64,000 bases of DNA from Agromyces subbeticus DSM 16689 (GTDB taxonomy: Bacteria > Actinomycetota > Actinomycetes > Actinomycetales > Microbacteriaceae). Shown here in pieces: positions 58,977 to 64,000 of the stretch; the stretch's first letter is position 1, and each line of letters opens with the position of its first letter. Under the pieces are notes generated by a model. It saw only the letters and a list, made by a program, of their open reading frames with translations, had not been told where the DNA came from and did not search any database. The stretch is taken from contig NZ_ATXG01000003.1 of NCBI RefSeq assembly GCF_000421565.1, positions 62,001-126,000 of the forward strand, read 5' to 3'. The translations under genes were made by a program, and so were the position numbers.

Positions 58977-61925
58977 ATGACGACGAAATCAGGATGGCGC
59001 GCAGCCGCGGCGGCGGCCACCGTCGCGGCGCTTGCGACCGGCCTCATGGGCGCCGTGCCAGCGGCCGCAGAGGATGCGGCACCGGACCCGGCCTCGGAGC
59101 AGTACCGACCCTCGCTGCACTTCTCACCGGAGCGCAACTGGATGAACGACCCGAACGGCCTCGTCTACGACGACGGCACGTGGCACCTGTTCTTCCAGCA
59201 CAACCCCTCGGGCACCCGCTGGGGCAACATGAGCTGGGGCCACGCGACGAGCACCGACCTCGTGCACTGGGAAGAGCGGCCGGTCGCGATCCCGCAGACC
59301 TTCGACGCGAACGGCGTCGCGATCGAAGACATCTTCTCGGGCTCGGTCGTGGTCGACGAGGAGAACACGAGCGGCTTCGGCACCGCAGAGAAACCGCCGA
59401 TGATCGCGATCTACACGAGCGCCTACACGCCCGCCCACCCGACCCACGCCGGCAAGCAGGCCCAATCGCTCGCCTACAGCCTCGACCACGGGCAGACCTG
59501 GACGAAGTACCTGGGCAACCCGGTCTACGACCGCGACTCCGCGAACTTCCGCGACCCGAAGGTGTTCCGCTACACGAACCCCGCCACGGGCGAGTCGTAC
59601 TGGGTGATGGCCGCGGTCGAGGCCCTGCAGTACAAGGTCGTGCTCTCCCGCAGCGACGACCTGAAGACGTGGACGCACCTCAGCGACTTCGGCCCGGCGA
59701 ACGCGGCTGGCGGCATCTGGGAGTGCCCCGATCTCTTCCCGCTTCCGGTCGACGGCGACCCGGCGAACACCAAGTGGGTCATGGTGGTCAACCTGAACCC
59801 GGGCTCGGTCGCGGGCGGCTCGGGCGGCCAGTACTTCGTGGGCGAGTTCGACGGCACGACGTTCACCTCGGAGAGCACGGTGTCGGATGCCGCGGTGCCG
59901 CCCGGCGACCTCTTCGCCGGGTTCGACGACGGCAGGTACGGCGACTGGGCGGTCGGCAACGAGCCGGGCAACTGGAAGAACGGGCCATGGGGCGACGCTC
60001 CCGCGGCGGGAACGCTGCCGGGCCAGAACACCGTGACCGGCCACCTGGGTGCCGGCCTCGTGAATGGCTTCAACGACTTCGACTGGCCCGTCGGCACGCT
60101 CGAGTCGCCCACGTTCACCGTCGACCGGCCCTTCGTGAACCTGCTCGTCGGCGGCGGCAACCACCCGCACGTCGACGGCACCCGGCTCGGCAACGAGCCG
60201 CCCGCCGGCCGGCTGCTCTTCGACGGTTTCGAGTTCGCCGACGGCACGACGCTCGCCGACACGGGCTGGCAGGCCACCGGCGACCTCGCGATCGACCCGA
60301 GCCGCAGCCCGTCGACGCAGGGCGGCGACTACTTCCTCGGCCAGAAGCGCATCAACACCTTCGAGGCCGGGCCGTTCGGCGACACCAACCGCGGCGATCT
60401 CACCTCGCCGGCCTTCACGATCGAGCCCGGCGAGGATCGCCTGTCGTTCCTGCTCGGCGGCGGCAGGCGACTCAACGGCACGCTCGAGGCGCGACTGCTC
60501 GTCGACGGCGAGGTCGTGCGCACGGCGTACGGCCCCGAGGGCGGCGCGCTGAACTGGCAGTCGTGGGACGTGTCGGAGTTCGTCGGCCGCGACGCGCAGT
60601 TCCAGGTGCACGACGACGCCACCGGCGGCTGGGGCCACCTCACGGTCGACCACCTCGTGCTCGGCGGGGCGCCGGCGCGGGCCCGCTCTGAGGAGACCTC
60701 CGTGAACCTCGTCGTCGGTGGCGAGATCGTGCGCTCCGCGACGGGCAGCAACAGCGAGAACCTCGACTGGGTGAACTGGAACGTCGCCGAGTTCGCCGGG
60801 CAGGAGGCATCCGTCCGCATCATCGACAACAACCGGTTCGGCTGGGGCCACGTGCTTGTCGACCAGGTGATGTTCTCGGATGCCGCGGCCGCACCGCGCA
60901 TCGAGGGCTACGACTGGCTCGACTGGGGCCGCGACTACTACGCGACGGTGTCGTTCAGCAACGCGCCCGACGGCCGCCGCGTGATGCTCGGCTGGATGAA
61001 CAACTGGGACTATGCCAACGACATCCCGACGGGCTCCTGGCGCAGCGCGATGGCGCTGCCGCGCGACGTGTCACTCGTGACGACCGAGCGCGGCCCGCGG
61101 CTCGTGCAGCAGGTCGTGCCCGAGTTCGCTGAGCTCGAGCAGACCGATCGGTCCTTCACGGATGCCTCGCGGCCGATCACCGACGGTGCGGAGACGCTGC
61201 CCGTGGCGGGCGAGGTCGTGCGCATCGACGCCGTGCTGCGACCGGGCGCCGCCGACGCGGTCGGGCTCAGCGTGCTGGGAGACGACGAGTCGGCGACGCG
61301 CATCGGGTACGACGCGACATCGGGCCGGCTGTTCGTCGACCGACGCGATTCGGGCAGCACGGGCTTCCACCCTGCGTTCGCCTCGCTCGATGACGCTCCG
61401 TTGGCGCTGCGCGACGACGGCACGATCGCGCTGACCGCCTACATCGACCGCTCCTCGGTCGAGGTGTTCACCGCCGACGGCCGCACGACGATCACCGATC
61501 AGGTGTTCCCGAACGCCGGCGCCGACGCCATCGGGCTCTGGGCCGACGGCGAGGGCGCGACGCTCGAGTCGCTCACGGTGACGCCGATGCACGGAGCGAT
61601 GTACCAGGAGGCCGGGGTCGACGATGCCACGGCGGCGCCGGCGGCCGCCGAGGTCTCGGCGCTCACGGGCCCGCGAAAGGGTCCGGATGCCGACGGCGAC
61701 TTCGTCATCAAGGTCAAGGTCGCCAAGGGCGAGCCGACGACCGTCGTGCGCCTCGTCGAGAACCGCTCGGTGATCGGCCGGGTCTACCGCTCGGCCGGCG
61801 ACGGCCGTGTCGTCGAGTTCGCCATCACGGATGCCGCGCCGGGCGAGCACCGTTACTCGATCGAGGTCGAGAACTCGGCGGGCGTCACACCGAGCGGCGA
61901 GCTGCTCGTGCGCGTCGCCGGCTGA
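58977..61925 (+). CDS. Secreted GH32 fructanase (levanase/exo-inulinase type) with large insertion
   Basis: 982 residues from ATG 58977; GTG 58953 is an alternative. The signal peptide ends near residue 32 (AAAEDA). The GH32 triad is complete: nucleophile D58 in WMNDPNG, stabiliser D193 in FRDP, acid/base E249 in WECPDLF. Between blade four (GQYFVGEFDG) and blade five (DYYATVSFSN, about 655) lies an insertion of about 320 residues. It is built from repeated beta-rich units (NLLVGGGNHPH near 388; FLLGGGRRLN near 491; VNLVVGGEIV near 577). A C-terminal GH32 sandwich and a further domain follow. It should release fructose from levan or inulin outside the cell. Confidence 0.94.
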   Translation: MTTKSGWRAAAAAATVAALATGLMGAVPAAAEDAAPDPASEQYRPSLHFSPERNWMNDPNGLVYDDGTWHLFFQHNPSGTRWGNMSWGHATSTDLVHWEERPVAIPQTFDANGVAIEDIFSGSVVVDEENTSGFGTAEKPPMIAIYTSAYTPAHPTHAGKQAQSLAYSLDHGQTWTKYLGNPVYDRDSANFRDPKVFRYTNPATGESYWVMAAVEALQYKVVLSRSDDLKTWTHLSDFGPANAAGGIWECPDLFPLPVDGDPANTKWVMVVNLNPGSVAGGSGGQYFVGEFDGTTFTSESTVSDAAVPPGDLFAGFDDGRYGDWAVGNEPGNWKNGPWGDAPAAGTLPGQNTVTGHLGAGLVNGFNDFDWPVGTLESPTFTVDRPFVNLLVGGGNHPHVDGTRLGNEPPAGRLLFDGFEFADGTTLADTGWQATGDLAIDPSRSPSTQGGDYFLGQKRINTFEAGPFGDTNRGDLTSPAFTIEPGEDRLSFLLGGGRRLNGTLEARLLVDGEVVRTAYGPEGGALNWQSWDVSEFVGRDAQFQVHDDATGGWGHLTVDHLVLGGAPARARSEETSVNLVVGGEIVRSATGSNSENLDWVNWNVAEFAGQEASVRIIDNNRFGWGHVLVDQVMFSDAAAAPRIEGYDWLDWGRDYYATVSFSNAPDGRRVMLGWMNNWDYANDIPTGSWRSAMALPRDVSLVTTERGPRLVQQVVPEFAELEQTDRSFTDASRPITDGAETLPVAGEVVRIDAVLRPGAADAVGLSVLGDDESATRIGYDATSGRLFVDRRDSGSTGFHPAFASLDDAPLALRDDGTIALTAYIDRSSVEVFTADGRTTITDQVFPNAGADAIGLWADGEGATLESLTVTPMHGAMYQEAGVDDATAAPAAAEVSALTGPRKGPDADGDFVIKVKVAKGEPTTVVRLVENRSVIGRVYRSAGDGRVVEFAITDAAPGEHRYSIEVENSAGVTPSGELLVRVAG

Positions 61926-61930
61926 GACGA

Positions 61931-61967
61931 ACGGATGCCCCGGGGCGAGGCGCCCCGGGGCATCCGT
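61931..61967. terminator. Bidirectional terminator between GH32 and GH68 genes
   Basis: ACGGATGCCCCGGGGCG (61931-61947) pairs perfectly with CGCCCCGGGGCATCCGT (61951-61967) around a three-base loop, a 17-bp stem between convergent genes. Confidence 0.85.
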
Positions 61968-61978
61968 CGTTCGTGCCT

Positions 61979-63568
61979 CTACTGCACCTTGCCGCCGGGG
62001 TTGACGTCGAGGTTCGCCGGGATGTCGGCCCAGCCGCCCAGCCCGTCGGTGCCGTAGGTGTAGTCGACGGCGCTGTCGGCGCCATCGAGGTCGATCTTCA
62101 CGGTCGGGGCGAGCGTGCCGCCGCGCACGAAGTCATCGTGCGTGCCGATCGTGTCGATGAACGACTGCACCAGTCCGCCGGGCATCACGTAGTGCGAGTA
62201 CGCCTGGAAGTGACCCGGGTGCTGGTTGTAGTCGGGAGCGAACGGCTGACCGCCGGCGAAGTTGAGGTTCGTCGGGTTGCCGAGCGCGAGGCCCGATCCG
62301 CCGTTCAGCGGCTGGAAGTCGCTGCGGATGCCGTCGCCGACGAAGCCGTAGACGCCCTCGGGGCCGTCGATGCCGTTCGCGAACGTGCCGCGGTGGCTGA
62401 TGGTGAAGAGGTAGGCCTTGCCGTCTTCGAAGACGAACTGCGGGCGCTCGGTCTGGTCGGTGACGCAGTTGGCCGACAGGATCGGCGGCAGGAACTCCCA
62501 CTCGGTGAGCTCGTCGTTCTTCGCCTTCGCGAGGCCGATGTTGCCGATCTGGTAGGTCGCACCCGAGGCGTTGACCGCGTCGACCGTCTCGGCGTAGGGG
62601 TCGCCCTCACGGTAGCCGAGGTCCTCCTCGGTGCACTGTGCGGACTCGCGCGGCATGGCCGAGTTGCCCTCGAACACCATGTAGGTCTCGCCGGGGTGCG
62701 CCGGGTCCTCGAAGGTGAACGGGTCGCGGAAGTTGAAGAACTCGTTCTGCGCACCGGTCTGGTAGTACGTGCCATCGGCCTCGAGCAAGCTCGTGACCTT
62801 GTTGAAGCCCGTGAGCTTCACGCCCTGCTTGTTGGCGTGCACGTGCCCGACGCTCAGTGCGATGCGCGGGTCGTAGGGCTTGATGTTGTTGCCGGCTGCG
62901 TCACGGTAGAACGCGACATCCGTGAAGAAGAGCTTGATCTCGCCGCCCTTCATGATGCGCGCGGAACCCGACCACTGGGTCTGGTGGCTGTACGACTGGT
63001 CCTCGAAGATCTGGCCGGTCACGCCCTCGTCGAAGACGAGGCCGCCGTAGGTCCAGCCGCCGTTCTCCGGCCGCTCATCGGCCGAGAGGCCGGCCGGGCG
63101 GAAGAAGTAGCCGATCTTCGCGAAGACGTGCCGGTCGTCGAAGCCGAGGCTGCGGTCGGCGACGAGCGAGAAGATGATCTCCTGGCCGTTGACGCTGTAC
63201 TGGTTGCCGGCCTCGTCGGTGAGCGGCCAGGTGTCCCACACCCAGACCTCGCCGTTCGACATGTCGGGGAAGTCCTGCGGCACCGTCGGCATGGTGAGTG
63301 CGGTCGGCATCGAGTTCTCCCGCGAAGGCGCGCCCGGGTCGGAGAGGCGCTTCAGCTGACGGGCGTCGGCGCGGGTCCACTTCGCGGTGAAGTCGTCTTC
63401 TGGCGCGTAGGCCTCTTGCGTGTGCAGGGTCGGCTCGGGGCCGGGCTGCAGGTCGTCGGGTGCGGCGACCGCTCCCGCCGTGCCCGTGAAGAGGGTCGCG
63501 ACCAGGGCGCCGGCCGCGGCCATTGCTCCGATGAGTGGGCGCTTGATACGCCCCGGTGATGTTGACAT
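61979..63568 (-). CDS. Secreted GH68 levansucrase/fructosyltransferase
   Basis: 529 residues. Signal peptide about 1-36 (IGAMAAAGALVATLFTGTAG). The GH68 triad is readable: nucleophile D112 in VWDTWPL, D282 in RDP, acid/base E374 in TERPQFVF, with WSGSA at 199-203. No LPxTG anchor, so it is released. It would split sucrose and polymerise fructose to levan or inulin-type chains; the product type cannot be told from sequence. The -35 box is covered by the perfect regulon operator. It converges on the GH32 gene that could degrade its product. Confidence 0.95.
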   Translation of the reverse strand: MSTSPGRIKRPLIGAMAAAGALVATLFTGTAGAVAAPDDLQPGPEPTLHTQEAYAPEDDFTAKWTRADARQLKRLSDPGAPSRENSMPTALTMPTVPQDFPDMSNGEVWVWDTWPLTDEAGNQYSVNGQEIIFSLVADRSLGFDDRHVFAKIGYFFRPAGLSADERPENGGWTYGGLVFDEGVTGQIFEDQSYSHQTQWSGSARIMKGGEIKLFFTDVAFYRDAAGNNIKPYDPRIALSVGHVHANKQGVKLTGFNKVTSLLEADGTYYQTGAQNEFFNFRDPFTFEDPAHPGETYMVFEGNSAMPRESAQCTEEDLGYREGDPYAETVDAVNASGATYQIGNIGLAKAKNDELTEWEFLPPILSANCVTDQTERPQFVFEDGKAYLFTISHRGTFANGIDGPEGVYGFVGDGIRSDFQPLNGGSGLALGNPTNLNFAGGQPFAPDYNQHPGHFQAYSHYVMPGGLVQSFIDTIGTHDDFVRGGTLAPTVKIDLDGADSAVDYTYGTDGLGGWADIPANLDVNPGGKVQ

Positions 63569-63635
63569 GTTCGTCGCCTTTCGTGGATGAAGGTACTTCC
63601 TCGAATCCGCGACGCTTGTGCTCCCCCAGCACTGG

Positions 63636-63665
63636 AACCTATGGGAAAACTGACAACGTTGTCAA
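63636..63665 (-). promoter_or_regulatory. GH68 promoter with perfect fructan-regulon operator
   Basis: Minus strand: consensus -35 TTGACA (63665-63660), 18-base spacer, -10 TAGGTT (63641-63636). The perfect palindrome TGACAACGTTGTCA (63651-63664) overlaps the -35. The remaining gap to 63934 holds no gene but contains a second palindrome at 63775. Confidence 0.75.
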
Positions 63666-63774
63666 GTCGTGGACAATATCTTCGAAATGAATGTCTTCGC
63701 ATGCGAATTGGCTGATCAGCAGGCTGGCGCGGATGGTCGCGCGTTCATGGCCGCGATCGGCGCGCCGATGTTTG

Positions 63775-63786
63775 CAAATCGATTTG
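63775..63786. promoter_or_regulatory. Second LacI-type palindrome before the last gene
   Basis: CAAATCGATTTG is a perfect 12-bp palindrome with a central CG, followed at once by a GGAAGCGGTTAGC stretch that also has the AANCGNTT core. They lie 150 bases before the gene at 63935 and differ from the fructan operator, so another LacI protein is expected. Confidence 0.45.
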
Positions 63787-63934
63787 GAAGCGGTTAGCGT
63801 TGCCGACGATTCCTCGAGTGGCGCTTGCGCTCCTCCCCACAGACACAGCTGCGAAGGTGCATCGCCGGTTCCGACGACCACCCCGCGACAGCGGATCTGA
63901 CGGCCCGGCGGTGCACGAACCACGACGGAGGATC

Positions 63935-64000
63935 ATGAACCGCACACACCAGCGTGACGCGCCGGACGGCGCGGCGACGCGCGTGCGCTCGGGCCGATGG
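63935..64000 (+). CDS. Start of a truncated gene at the window edge
   Basis: ATG 63935 is preceded by GGAGG at four bases' distance. The 22 visible codons (MNRTHQRDAPDGAATRVRSG, then RW) are basic and hydrophilic and show no signal peptide. No function can be assigned. The LacI-type palindrome upstream suggests a sugar-related gene, perhaps a transporter subunit with a cytoplasmic N-terminus. Confidence 0.6.
   Translation, partial: MNRTHQRDAPDGAATRVRSGRW

Noticed and set aside
59124-60851. 575-codon minus-strand frame opposite the GH32 gene
   Set aside because: Antisense shadow, no recognisable domain; GH32 catalytic motifs lie on the other strand.

Overview
The window is high-GC actinobacterial DNA with dense, strongly codon-biased genes. 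Leaderless starts, a LAETG sortase-E sorting signal, NucS instead of MutS/MutL, a single-chain glycyl-tRNA synthetase and the recurrent 'ggatgcc' hairpin vocabulary point to Microbacteriaceae (Agromyces-like); that placement is inference. I see no rRNA, tRNA, CRISPR, transposase, integrase or phage gene. The window looks like ordinary chromosome rich in sugar and peptide acquisition loci. 51 protein genes are called, the first and last cut by the window edges.

Layout. 1-6.3 kb: end of a molybdopterin oxidoreductase, glycyl-tRNA synthetase (minus), and a coupled membrane esterase / MprF-type aminoacyl-phosphatidylglycerol synthase pair. 6.6-10.7 kb: secreted TIM-barrel isomerase-like protein and a secreted glucose/sorbosone dehydrogenase with PKD and carbohydrate-binding domains. 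10.8-21.9 kb: Nudix hydrolase, five-gene oligopeptide ABC operon with a divergent Lrp/AsnC regulator, small beta-barrel protein, aminopeptidase P, double alpha/beta hydrolase and a LAETG surface protein. 22-29.9 kb: class-A beta-lactamase-like protein, M13 metallopeptidase, KtrAB potassium transporter, MATE exporter, M20 amidohydrolase. 30-40.6 kb: LacI regulator, threonine dehydrogenase/KBL pair, a sugar ABC operon with its own LacI regulator and a Gfo/Idh/MocA oxidoreductase, and an MFS transporter. 40.7-49.3 kb: conserved small protein, NucS, HAD phosphatase, secreted M6 protease, DUF389 membrane protein, TetR, ThrE exporter. 49.4-64 kb: fructose-type ABC operon ending in an ABM-fold protein, LacI regulator plus PfkB kinase, GT-C-like membrane protein, SDR/TetR pair, secreted GH32 fructanase and GH68 levansucrase, and the start of one more gene.

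The best-supported system is a fructan regulon. The 14-bp palindrome TGACAACGTTGTCA, or a one- or two-base variant, lies in front of the fructose-type transporter operon, over the start codon of the divergent lacI-kinase operon, just downstream of the predicted GH32 transcription start, and over the -35 box of the GH68 gene. One LacI protein thus appears to control polymer synthesis (levansucrase), polymer breakdown (GH32), uptake, and phosphorylation. The transporter operon also carries a translationally coupled ABM-fold protein of unknown function.

Two other LacI circuits are readable: a CGAATCGATTCG palindrome shared by the regulator at 30.0-31.1 kb and the MFS transporter 8 kb away, and an operator over the predicted start of the sugar ABC operon. 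Many genes have a -10 box (TANNNT) six or seven bases before the start codon, indicating leaderless transcription; this fixes several start codons.
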